NCBI RefSeq assembly: GCF_003287935.1
Contig: NZ_CP030287.1
Location: 6,224,613 to 6,288,612 of the forward strand
DNA length: 64,000 nt
Direction of reading: 5' to 3'
DNA from: Streptomyces sp. ICC1
Lineage (GTDB): Bacteria > Actinomycetota > Actinomycetes > Streptomycetales > Streptomycetaceae
Below, in pieces: positions 45,284 through 52,822 of the stretch. Under the pieces are notes generated by a model. The model saw only the letters and a program-made list of their open reading frames with translations, made no database searches and was not told the DNA's origin. How positions within the stretch are numbered: the first letter of the stretch is position 1; the number at the start of each line of letters is the position of its first letter. The position numbers and the translations under genes were made by a program.

Positions 45284-45688
45284 GTGTACGGCGATCCGGC
45301 AACCATCCGCAAGGTCCTCACCGAGCTCGGCGACACCTGGGCCGTGGTGGGCCTGTCCGACAACGAGGACCGGGCCGCCTACCGCGTGGCCCAGGTGCTC
45401 CAGCGGTACGGCAAGCGCGTGGTCCCCGTGCACCCCAAGGCCGAGACGGTCCACGGCGAGCAGGGGTACCCCTCGCTGGAGGCGATCCCCTTCAAGGTGG
45501 ACGTGGTGGACGTCTTCGTGAACAGCTCGCTGGCGGGCTCCGTCGCCGACGAGGCCGTCGCGAAGGGGGCGGAGGCGGTCTGGTTCCAGCTGAACGTGAT
45601 CGACGAGGCCGCCGGCGAGCGCGCCCGCGCGGCCGGCCTGGACATGGTCATGGACCGCTGCCCGGCGATCGAGATCCCCGCGCTCTGA
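45284..45688 (+). CDS. CoA-binding domain protein (YccU-like)
   Basis: 134 residues. The GTG is preferred because GGAGG lies 8 nt upstream; the frame continues upstream without family likeness. A single Rossmann-type CoA_binding domain: WAVVGLSDNEDRAAYRVAQV opening, VVPVHPKAETVHGEQGYPSL, VDVVDVFVNSS and KGAEAVWFQLNVIDE, ending in the conserved MDRCPAIEIP. It is a stand-alone version of the succinyl-CoA-synthetase alpha domain; its function is unknown, possibly a CoA-state sensor. Confidence 0.93.
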   Translation: MYGDPATIRKVLTELGDTWAVVGLSDNEDRAAYRVAQVLQRYGKRVVPVHPKAETVHGEQGYPSLEAIPFKVDVVDVFVNSSLAGSVADEAVAKGAEAVWFQLNVIDEAAGERARAAGLDMVMDRCPAIEIPAL

Positions 45689-45723
45689 GGCCGGAGCCGG
45701 GGGCTGCCCGGCCGGCGCCGGGG

Positions 45724-46227
45724 TCAGCCGCGGGCGGCCACCGGGGGGATGGAGACGGCCATCGTCATCTCCACCGGGCCGGGGCCCTCGTTGCGGTAGG
45801 CGTGCGGGGCGTCCGCCTCGAAGGAGACGGCCCCGCCGGCCGGTACGGAGTACTTCTCGTCGGCGACCACCAGCGTCAGCTCCCCGAGCGTGACGTGCAG
45901 CATCTCGAAGGTGCCCGGGGGGTGCGGGTCCGAGGCGGTCCCCTCGCCGGGCTCCAGGCGGTAGGTCCACATCTCCACCGGCCCGCGCCGGTCGTCGCCG
46001 AGCAGCATGTGCGCGCCGCTGCCGCCCTCGGTGGACCACATCCGCACCCCTTGCCCCGGCAGCACCACCTTCACCCGGGGGCCCCGCTCATGGTCGAGCA
46101 GCGTGGTGATGCTCACGCCGAGGGCGTCGGCGAGCTTGACCGTCGTGCCGACGCTGGGGTTCGTACGGGCCTGCTCGATCTGGATGATCATGCCGCGGCT
46201 CACCCCCGCACGGGCCGCGAGGCCTCG
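45724..46227 (-). pseudogene. XRE-cupin regulator missing its N-terminus
   Basis: The cupin domain is complete (ERGPRVKVVLPGQGVRMW to GGAVSFEADAPHAYRNEGPG), but the helix-turn-helix starts only at LAARAGVSRGMIIQIEQ; helix 1 and the start codon are missing. Translation from the internal ATG at 46203 would give a protein that could not bind DNA normally. The homology ends inside a 10-bp palindrome that also truncates the divergent transporter. Such XRE-cupin proteins usually control the adjacent gene. Confidence 0.75.
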
Positions 46228-47044
46228 CCGACTTCGGCGGCGGGCTGCTGACCCGCCGGATACCGGCCCTCACCGTGGTGGTCGCCTCCCAGGTCCTCGC
46301 CGTCGCCGTGCTCGGCGCCGTGGTGCTGGGCACCGGCGCCTGGCGGGACCGCAGCTCTGGTTCGCGGTCGGGGCGAGCCTGGTGGGGCCCGTCGCGATGC
46401 TCAGCTTCTACAAGGCGCTGGCACTGGGCCCGATGGGCGTGGTCTCCCCGCTCGGCTCGCTCGGCGTCGTCGTGCCGGTGACGGCCGGGCTGCTGATGGG
46501 CGAGCGGCCCGGCACCGGCCGGTTCGCCGGCATCGCGGTGGCCGTGGCGGGCATCGTCCTGGCCGGCGGCCCGGAGCTGCGCGACGCTCCCGTACAGCGG
46601 CAGGCGGTCGTCCTCACCCTCGTCGCGGCCTTCGGCTTCGGCGCGGTGATGGCCCTGATCGCGCCCGCCTCCTCCACGATCCCCGGCCTGTTCCTCGCGC
46701 TCTTCGTCCAGCGCGTCACCAACGTCGCCGTCGGCGGCACCGCCCTGTGGGTCCGGACCCGGCGCGGCATCCCGGCCCTCCCCGCGGGGACGGGCGGCCT
46801 GCGGCTCCTGTGGGGGCTGCTCCCGGCGCTCGCCTTCGTCGGACTCGCCGACGTCGCGGCCAACGGCACGTACTCCATCGCCGCCCAGCACGGCCCGGTC
46901 ACGGTGGCCGCCGTGCTCTCCTCGCTCTACCCGGTGATCACCGCGCTGGCCGCCTTCGCCGTCCTCAAGGAACGCCTGCGCACCGTCCAGGCGGCGGGCG
47001 CCGGCCTGGCCCTGGCGGGCACGGTCCTGCTGGCGGCGGGCTAG
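46218..47044 (+). pseudogene. EamA/DMT-family transporter, truncated and frameshifted
   Basis: The sequence begins within the first helix region as LADFGGGLLTRRIPAL without a start codon, runs VVVASQVLAVAVLGAVVLGT, and changes frame near 46345-46355 before resuming as GPQLWFAVGASLVGPVAML. The rest is a typical ten-helix drug/metabolite transporter to the C-terminus (LKERLRTVQAAGAGLALAG). It was presumably regulated by the neighbouring XRE-cupin protein. The missing 5' end and the frame change could be real decay or assembly errors. Confidence 0.75.
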
Positions 47045-47673
47045 TACCGCGTACGGCTCCCGTCCGGCGCGTGCCGGACGTGCAGGTGGCCGTCCAGGGG
47101 GTACGGGGGCATCGCGGGAAGGATCCGCTCGAAGGAGAAGCCGGCCTTCTCCGCGACCCGGCAGGACGCCTCGTTGTCCACCTGGTGGATCAGCTCGATC
47201 CGCGCCAGGCCCTCGGCCGCGAAGACCTCGAACGCCCAGGCCGTGACGGCCCCCAGGGCCCGGGAGGCGACCCCGCGGCCCCGGGCGCGCGCCGCCGTCC
47301 AATAGCCGGCTTCCAGCAAGCCCGACCCGGTCCCGGACACGGCCCCGGACACGGACCCGGTCCCTGACCCTGACCCTGACCCGGCGCCCGTCCGCTTCAG
47401 CACCACGTTGGCGACCGGCGGGCCCTCGTCCGCCCCTTCGCGCGGAGGTTCGTACACGGCGAAGCTCAGCCGGTTCCCGCTCTCCCACCCGAGCCGTTGC
47501 TCCTCGAGCCAGCTCCGCGCGTCCTCGACGCCGTCGACGTGCCGCGTCAGCCAGTGCCGCAGCGCCGGATCCCGGAACACCTCGACCAGCGCCCCGGCGT
47601 CCGCGGCGCCCCACGGCCGCAGGACGAGTCCGGCGGCGGCCGGGGTCCCCTCCACCGCGAGCACGACGCTCAC
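47041..47673 (-). CDS. GNAT acetyltransferase with a repeat-encoded insertion
   Basis: 210 residues, RimJ/RimL-like. The GTG overlaps the stop of the preceding acyltransferase gene. The acetyl-CoA loop is ARGRGVASRALGAVTAW; family ends are LIHQVDNEASCRVAEKAGFSFE. Between the central strands (after NVVLKRTG) there is a ~20-residue Gly/Ser/Thr insertion not seen in the family, encoded by a DNA repeat. The substrate is unknown; this branch acetylates protein N-termini or small molecules. Confidence 0.85.
   Translation of the reverse strand: MSVVLAVEGTPAAAGLVLRPWGAADAGALVEVFRDPALRHWLTRHVDGVEDARSWLEEQRLGWESGNRLSFAVYEPPREGADEGPPVANVVLKRTGAGSGSGSGTGSVSGAVSGTGSGLLEAGYWTAARARGRGVASRALGAVTAWAFEVFAAEGLARIELIHQVDNEASCRVAEKAGFSFERILPAMPPYPLDGHLHVRHAPDGSRTRY
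47321..47386 (-). repeat. Hexanucleotide-type repeat inside the GNAT gene
   Basis: Degenerate 6-nt units (CCCGGA, CCCTGA and similar on the plus strand) are repeated about ten times in frame, coding Gly-Ser/Thr/Val pairs. The three adjacent identical TGACCC units suggest recent slippage. Confidence 0.75.
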
Positions 47674-48416
47674 TCCGCTTCTGCCTCCGCCAGCTCCGCC
47701 AGCGCGCACAGCTGCTCGGGCGTCACCCCGTCGGGGATCGGCACCGGCGCCGGGGTGCGCAGGGGCGGCTGCCAGCCCGTCTCGGGCTCCCAGCGGCGTA
47801 CGATCCGCGCCGGCGCCCCCGCCACCACGGCGTGGTCCGGGACCTCGCCCCGTACGACGGCACCCGCGGCCACCACGACGTTGCGGCCCAGCCGCGCCCC
47901 GGGCAGGACCACCGATCCCGTACCCAGCCAGCAGCCCGGGCCGATCTCCACCGGCGCGCTGCGCGGCCACTGCTTGCCGACGGGCTCGTGCGGATCGTCG
48001 TAGCTGTGGTTGGTGGAGGTGATGTACACCCCGGGACCGCAGAAGGTGTCATCGCCGATCGTGATCCGGGTGTCGGCGATGACATGGCTGTCCCGTCCGA
48101 TGACCACGCCGTTGCCGAGGACGAGCATCGGCTCCGCGCCGAGGTCGAGGTCCGGCATCATCCCGGCGGTGAGCGTGACCTGTTCCCCGATGATGCAGTG
48201 GTCCCCGAGCCTGATCCAGGGCTCACCGAAGACCGTGCCCTGGGGGAAGGCGAGCCTGGTGCCCTGCCCGATCGCCCCGAAGCGCAGCCCTCCCGGGGTC
48301 TGCGCGGTCACGGCGCCGGCCCGCTGCATCCAGCGCCAGCCCGCGTGGGCGGCGCGGCCGGCGAGCCGCCGGCGCAGGGCCGTCAGGGATGAGAACGTGT
48401 TCTGGTTCTTCGCCAC
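47670..48416 (-). CDS. Left-handed beta-helix (hexapeptide) acyltransferase
   Basis: 248 residues from a GTG. Repeated hexapeptides (IRLGDHCIIGEQVTLTAG, VIGRDSHVIADTRITIGDDT, VEIGPGCWLGTGSVVLPGAR) form the trimeric beta-helix, and the catalytic-type His is in YITSTNHSYDDP, as in WcaF/maltose-type O-acetyltransferases. A basic N-terminal helix precedes it and a Pro-rich tail follows. It probably acetylates a sugar using acetyl-CoA. It is coupled to the GNAT gene. Confidence 0.9.
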   Translation of the reverse strand: MAKNQNTFSSLTALRRRLAGRAAHAGWRWMQRAGAVTAQTPGGLRFGAIGQGTRLAFPQGTVFGEPWIRLGDHCIIGEQVTLTAGMMPDLDLGAEPMLVLGNGVVIGRDSHVIADTRITIGDDTFCGPGVYITSTNHSYDDPHEPVGKQWPRSAPVEIGPGCWLGTGSVVLPGARLGRNVVVAAGAVVRGEVPDHAVVAGAPARIVRRWEPETGWQPPLRTPAPVPIPDGVTPEQLCALAELAEAEAE

Positions 48417-48542
48417 CCGGTCACCGTAGCGCGCCCGGTGCCCGGACCGCGCCGTGATCTTCACCCCATCTCCGGGAGCGCGGACCGCGTGCCCTACGGC
48501 GCCCGTAGCGCGACACGACGTACCGACAGAGGAAGAGAACAC

Positions 48543-49088
48543 ATGACGCAGCAGGCGGCCCAGGCACTCGTGGCGGGTGTCGGCGGGAAGAACCCCGAGA
48601 TCGACCCGACGGCGTTCACCGCCCCCACCTCCGTCGTCGTCGGCGACGTCACCCTGGGCGCGGGCGCGAGCATCTGGTACTCGGCGGTGCTCCGCGCCGA
48701 TTGCGGTCCGATCGTCCTCGGCGCCGACAGCAACGTGCAGGACAACTGCACCGTGCACGTGGACCCCGGCTTCCCGGTCTCCATCGGCGAGCGCGTCTCC
48801 ATCGGCCACAACGCCGTCGTGCACGGCTGCACGGTCGGGGACGACTGCCTGATCGGCATGGGCGCCACCGTCCTGAACGGCGCGGTGATCGGCGCCGGCT
48901 CGCTGGTCGCGGCCCAGGCGCTGGTCCCGCAGGGCATGGTGGTCCCGCCCGGCTCGCTGGTCGCCGGCGTCCCGGCGAAGGTGCGGCGCGAGCTGACCGA
49001 GGAGGAGCGCGAGGGCATCAAGGTCAACGCCCAGATGTACACCGAACTGGCCAAGCAGCACCGCGCTTCGGTGGCCCCGGACGCGTGA
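48543..49088 (+). CDS. Gamma-type carbonic anhydrase-like protein
   Basis: 181 residues. SD AGGAAG. Left-handed beta-helix of the gamma-CA/PaaY family with the three zinc His in DNCTVHVDPG and SIGHNAVVHGC; the first Arg-Asp pair of the active site is in LRADCGPI. C-terminal helix YTELAKQHRASV. Members hydrate CO2 or act as CoA-thioester-related accessory proteins. It is divergent from the hexapeptide acyltransferase gene and ends at a hairpin. Confidence 0.92.
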   Translation: MTQQAAQALVAGVGGKNPEIDPTAFTAPTSVVVGDVTLGAGASIWYSAVLRADCGPIVLGADSNVQDNCTVHVDPGFPVSIGERVSIGHNAVVHGCTVGDDCLIGMGATVLNGAVIGAGSLVAAQALVPQGMVVPPGSLVAGVPAKVRRELTEEEREGIKVNAQMYTELAKQHRASVAPDA

Positions 49089-49096
49089 GGCGCCTC

Positions 49097-49122
49097 CCCC
49101 GCCCGCCCACGGGAGGGCGGGG
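49097..49122. terminator. Hairpin between gamma-CA and dedA-type genes
   Basis: CCCCGCCC and GGGCGGGG pair around a 10-nt loop, followed by two smaller palindromes (GGCCGGCTGAGCCGGCC and CCGAGCGCGCTCGG). Confidence 0.7.
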
Positions 49123-49173
49123 AACCCACTGGCCGGCTGAGCCGGCCGAACCGGCCGAGCGCGCTCGGCGCAC

Positions 49174-49854
49174 TCAGTCGGCGAGCACGGCCCCGGCCAC
49201 GGGAGCCGAGTCCGAAGCGGCCTCGGCAGCGGCCTCGGCGCGCGCCGCCTCGGCCGCCTTCTTCATCCGCCCGCGCACGACCACCGTCACTCCGATCCCG
49301 AAGAGCAGCGCCAGGGCGAGCGCCACCCAGGAGAAGCCCTTCAGCCACGGCTCGGCGACGATCCCGATCGAGTAGATGACCGCCGTCGTGCCGCCCGCCC
49401 ACAGGATCCCGCCGAGGACGTTCGCGACGAGGAACCGCCAGTAGGGCATGTGCAGTACGCCGGCCAGCGGGCCCGCGAAGATGCGCAGCAGCGCCACGAA
49501 CCGCCCGAAGAAGACGGCCCACATGCCCCACTTGTCGAAGGAGCGTTCCGCGAGGGCCACCTGGTCGGGCCCGAAGTGCTTGGGGAAGCGCCGCCCCAGC
49601 CGCTCCAGCAGCGGCTTGCCGCCCCTGCGCCCGATCGCGTAGCCGATCGAGTCGCCGATGATCGCCCCCGCGGTCGCGCAGACGCCGAGCACCACGGGGT
49701 CGATGTGCCCCTGCTGCGAGGCCAGCAGCGCCGAGCTGACCAGGACGATCTCCCCGGGCAGCGGGATTCCGAGGCTTTCCAGGCCGATGACGATCCCCAC
49801 GAGGAGGTAGATGCTGACCGCCGGAATCGTCTCCAGCCATTCCTGGATGTGCAC
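49174..49854 (-). CDS. DedA-family membrane protein
   Basis: 226 residues from a GTG with GGAGGA upstream. DedA/VTT topology: re-entrant loop ESLGIPLPGEIVLVSSALLA, the conserved Glu/Arg motifs, GRFVALLRIFAGPLAGVLHM and the late GGILWAGGTTAVIYSIG. The C-terminus is an Ala/Glu-rich tail (KKAAEAARAEAAAEAAS). Family members flip phosphatidyl or undecaprenyl phosphate lipids and affect envelope stress resistance. Confidence 0.92.
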   Translation of the reverse strand: MHIQEWLETIPAVSIYLLVGIVIGLESLGIPLPGEIVLVSSALLASQQGHIDPVVLGVCATAGAIIGDSIGYAIGRRGGKPLLERLGRRFPKHFGPDQVALAERSFDKWGMWAVFFGRFVALLRIFAGPLAGVLHMPYWRFLVANVLGGILWAGGTTAVIYSIGIVAEPWLKGFSWVALALALLFGIGVTVVVRGRMKKAAEAARAEAAAEAASDSAPVAGAVLAD

Positions 49855-49913
49855 CGGTACGTCCTCCAGAGTCTCCGCCCGGCCCGCCCCCTGTGACAGG
49901 CCGAACGGGCAGC

Positions 49914-50225
49914 CTATCCGGTCGCCACCACAGCCTTTGCCCGCAGCGGCAGTTCGCGCGAGGAACGGCCCGCGAACACCTCGCGGCGGCCCGATCCCAC
50001 CACCCACGCGTGGCGCCCCGGGTCCCAGGACGACAGCGTGCGCGCGTCGATGTCCAGGGAGACCCGGCGCGCCTCGCCGGGCGCGAGGGTGAGCCGCCGG
50101 TAGCCGGCCAGCGCCCGCACCGGCTGGTCCAGTTTCAGGTCCGGGGACGGGCCCACGTAGACCTGGGCCACCTCGGTGCCCTTGCGGCGCCCGGTGTTGC
50201 GGGTTCTCACGGCCCAGCAGACTTC
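49914..50225 (-). pseudogene. C-terminal relic of a GH3 beta-glycosidase
   Basis: About 100 codons read as the fibronectin-III-like C-terminal domain of GH3 enzymes: RNTGRRKGTEVAQVYVGPSP, DQPVRALAGYRRLTLAPGEA, and WVVGSGRREVFAGRSSRELP, ending in a stop. The catalytic domains are absent: homology stops at EVCWAV, next to the SIS gene. A recombination or join has removed the 5' ~2 kb. Confidence 0.8.
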
Positions 50226-50241
50226 GTAAGGACCCCCCACC

Positions 50242-51294
50242 ATGTCCGGATCCCGCATCACCTTCCTCGAGGGCCAGGCCGGCCAGGGCGCAGCCCTCGC
50301 CCGGATCGCCGACCGCGTCCGCACCCAGCTCGCCTCCCCGGAGCTCGCCGGGCTGCGCGCCGCCGAACGCCCCCTCTTCACCGGCATCGGCGCCTCGTAC
50401 GCCGCCCCCGCCGTCCCCGTACAGCAGCTGCGCGAGGCCGGGATCGTCACCCAGCGCGTGCTGTCCAGCGAGATCGAGACCGGCACCGCCGGCTTCGACA
50501 CCGACTGCCTGATCGCCGTCTCCCAGGGCGGCCGCAGCTCCGAGACCATCGCCGCCTTCGAGTGCGCCGCCCCCGGCATCACCAGGACCGCGCTGCTCAA
50601 CGTCGTCCCGTCGCCGCTCGGCGACCTCGCCGACCTCACCGTGGACCTCGGCAACGAGCCCGACTCGTACGCCTCGACCACCGGCTACACCGGGACCGTC
50701 GTGGCCCTCGACCTGATCGCCGGCGCCATCGCCGGCCGCGCGGGTGACCCGTGGGGCGACATCGCGGAGCAGACCACCGCGATCCACCGGCAGGCCACCG
50801 AGATCGTGGCGGGTCTGCGCGAGCGCGGCGCCCGCTGCATCGCCTCCGACGGCGTGGCCGCCGGCGCCTCCCGGGCCTCCGCCGAGGAGGGCGCGCTGCT
50901 GCTGCGCGAGGTGGTGCGGATGACCGCGGCCGCCTCGGCGACCCGCAACTACCTGCACGGCGAGATGGAGTCGGCGGGCAACACCCTGCACCTCGTCTAC
51001 GGCGACGGCCGCGAGATCGAGCTGGCCCGCTCGCTGGCCGGCGCCGGCCACCTCACGCTGCTGATCACGGCCGCCGAGGTGGAGCCGGCGGACAGCCTGT
51101 CGGTCGTCCGGCTGCCCGAGGTCGCGGACGCGGTCCGCGTGGTCCTGGAAACGGTGGTCCTGCAGGAACTGGTCGCCCAGCTCAGTGCCGAGCGGGACGT
51201 CCCGATCGAGTCCTTCGTCTTCGCCAACGACGACACCAAGCAGGGCGGACTCGACATGTCCGACTTCGAGGTCGCGGCCTTCACCCAGGCCTAG
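50242..51294 (+). CDS. SIS-domain sugar isomerase-like protein
   Basis: 350 residues with two SIS domains (~20-170 and ~190-340) related to GlmS/AgaS isomerase halves: TGIGASYAAPAVPVQQL, AVSQGGRSSETIAA (phosphosugar Ser/Thr loop) and NYLHGEMESAGNTLHLVYGD. No glutaminase domain. AAGGA lies upstream of the ATG. It may isomerise or sense an amino-sugar phosphate; such genes often accompany sugar hydrolases, consistent with the GH3 relic beside it. The stop codon lies in a 19-bp repeat shared with dctA. Confidence 0.88.
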   Translation: MSGSRITFLEGQAGQGAALARIADRVRTQLASPELAGLRAAERPLFTGIGASYAAPAVPVQQLREAGIVTQRVLSSEIETGTAGFDTDCLIAVSQGGRSSETIAAFECAAPGITRTALLNVVPSPLGDLADLTVDLGNEPDSYASTTGYTGTVVALDLIAGAIAGRAGDPWGDIAEQTTAIHRQATEIVAGLRERGARCIASDGVAAGASRASAEEGALLLREVVRMTAAASATRNYLHGEMESAGNTLHLVYGDGREIELARSLAGAGHLTLLITAAEVEPADSLSVVRLPEVADAVRVVLETVVLQELVAQLSAERDVPIESFVFANDDTKQGGLDMSDFEVAAFTQA

Positions 51295-51307
51295 TGCTGT
51301 GACCGGA
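51289..51307 (+). repeat. 19-bp repeat spanning the SIS gene stop (copy 1)
   Basis: GCCTAGTGCTGTGACCGGA occurs here and in inverted orientation at the dctA stop. In both places its TAG is the stop codon. Confidence 0.9.
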
Positions 51308-51403
51308 AAGGTCCACCGGATCGCGGCGCCTGAGATCATCGGGCCATGGACTGCTTCGTGACGGCCCCCGCGGCCCTGCCCGACGACGGATGCGGGGCCT
51401 GAG

Positions 51404-52084
51404 GTGGAGGACGTACTGCGGCAGTTGCGCTCCGTCGGACCGTTCTTCACCGTGGCGTACGGGAAGGAGCCGCCCGGGCCCGGCTTCCGGCCGCTCGGCG
51501 AGCTGTACGGGGAGCGGCTCGGGGCCTACGTGGGCGAGGTGGGGCGGCGGATCGGCAGCGGGCCGGGCCGGGTGGCCGCCTCCACCGCGCAGTTCGGGAT
51601 CGCCTCGAGGCTCTGGTCGCTCGCGCTCGGCTGCGCCGTCCTGGCCGGACGGGTGCCCGACCTCGGACCGGACCGCGTGTGGTGGCGGCTGCCCGGTGCG
51701 GGATCGCTGGAGCTGTGGCTCCCCGAGCCGGCCGGGCTGCCGGAGGAGGACCCGGCGCCGGCCCTGGCGCAGAGCGTGCTCGGGAACCTCGGAGTACTGG
51801 ACGCGGCGCTGCGCGAGCGGTTCGGCGTCTCGCCGCGGGTGCTGCGCGGCAACGCCGCCTCCGGGCTGGTCGGCGCCGTCCGGGTGCTCACCGACCGGGT
51901 GCCCGGGGAGGCGGCGGCGTCCCTCGCGGCCGTACTGCTCGGCGCCGGGGGGCCGCTCGCCGGAACCGGCACCTACCTCCACGAACCGGGCCTCGGGGTG
52001 GCCTTCGTACGCCGCAGCTGCTGCCTGTACTACAAGGTGCCCGGCGGCGGCCTGTGCGGGGACTGCGTACTGCGGACCAGGTAG
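51404..52084 (+). CDS. FhuF-like [2Fe-2S] ferric-siderophore reductase
   Basis: 226 residues. The C-terminus has the FhuF cluster motif: RRSCCLYYKVPGGGLCGDC (Cys-Cys-x10-Cys-x2-Cys). The body is the helical FhuF domain (RVAASTAQFGIASRLWSLAL). It would reduce ferric siderophores or chelates inside the cell to release iron. The GTG start given has poor SD. Directly upstream a better ATG (51346) opens MDCFVTAPAALPDDGCGA and stops at the point where this frame begins, so a one-base loss may have split a longer N-terminus. Confidence 0.85.
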   Translation: MEDVLRQLRSVGPFFTVAYGKEPPGPGFRPLGELYGERLGAYVGEVGRRIGSGPGRVAASTAQFGIASRLWSLALGCAVLAGRVPDLGPDRVWWRLPGAGSLELWLPEPAGLPEEDPAPALAQSVLGNLGVLDAALRERFGVSPRVLRGNAASGLVGAVRVLTDRVPGEAAASLAAVLLGAGGPLAGTGTYLHEPGLGVAFVRRSCCLYYKVPGGGLCGDCVLRTR

Positions 52085-52275
52085 CGGTGCGGCCGTTCGG
52101 AGCACCGGAGGGTGTGGCGGACGGAGGCTCGCCCGGACGCGCTCCTACGTTCCGTGCAATAACCCAAGCTCAAGCCGAAACGCCCGCCCGTACCCCGCGG
52201 CCCGGCCCGCGGGACGCCCGCGCCGAGGCGCGCGTCGAGGCCCGCGCCGCCGCCCCCGATCCCGCTCCGGGCTCG

Positions 52276-52803
52276 ATGAAGCTCTTCGCCGACCCGGGCT
52301 TCAACTTCGCCGGGCTCCGCGCCCCCGGCCGCCGGCCGGCACGGCGGCGGGACCCCCTCGCAGACCCGCAGGTTCCGCTCGCTGCGCGCGGCGCAGTACT
52401 CCGGGCAGGCCCTGTTCTACGTCCTGGGCACCGACCGCCCCGGAGACGAGGAGGAGGTCTACCTCGAGGGCCGCCGCGCCTGGGACACATTCACCCGGCT
52501 CTGCTCCCCGGCCGCCGTCCGCGCGCAGCCCCGTACGGGAAGACCCGGCTGCCGGTCTGGTTCATGAGCCTCGACGTCACCGCCGTCGTCCCGAAGAACA
52601 AGGCCCCGACGCTCGTCCTGGACTACGACTTCGAGCAGTTCTACCCCGGCCAGCCCCGGCAGATGTACGACCTGCTCCGCTCGCCGCGCGAGTACGTGAA
52701 ACTGACGGAGGCCACCGGGGCGCAGTTGCACTGCTCCCCGATGGCCCCGCAACAGCACTGCGACGTCGTCTTCGACTGGCTGGCCGATGTCCCGCACCGC
52801 TGA
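52276..52803 (+). pseudogene. Alpha/beta-hydrolase gene with frameshifts and internal deletion
   Basis: Three frames together read one family: MKLFADPGFNFAGLRA, then after a shift FRSLRAAQYSGQALFYVLGT and EEEVYLEGRRAWDTFTRLC, then after another shift APTLVLDYDFEQFYPGQPRQ and HCSPMAPQQHCDVVFDWLAD. The second half jumps from the PYGKTRLPVWF strand straight to the C-terminal strand, so the ~200 residues with the catalytic Ser are missing. It cannot be functional. Confidence 0.85.
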
Positions 52804-52822
52804 GTGCGAGGACCGACTCGGA

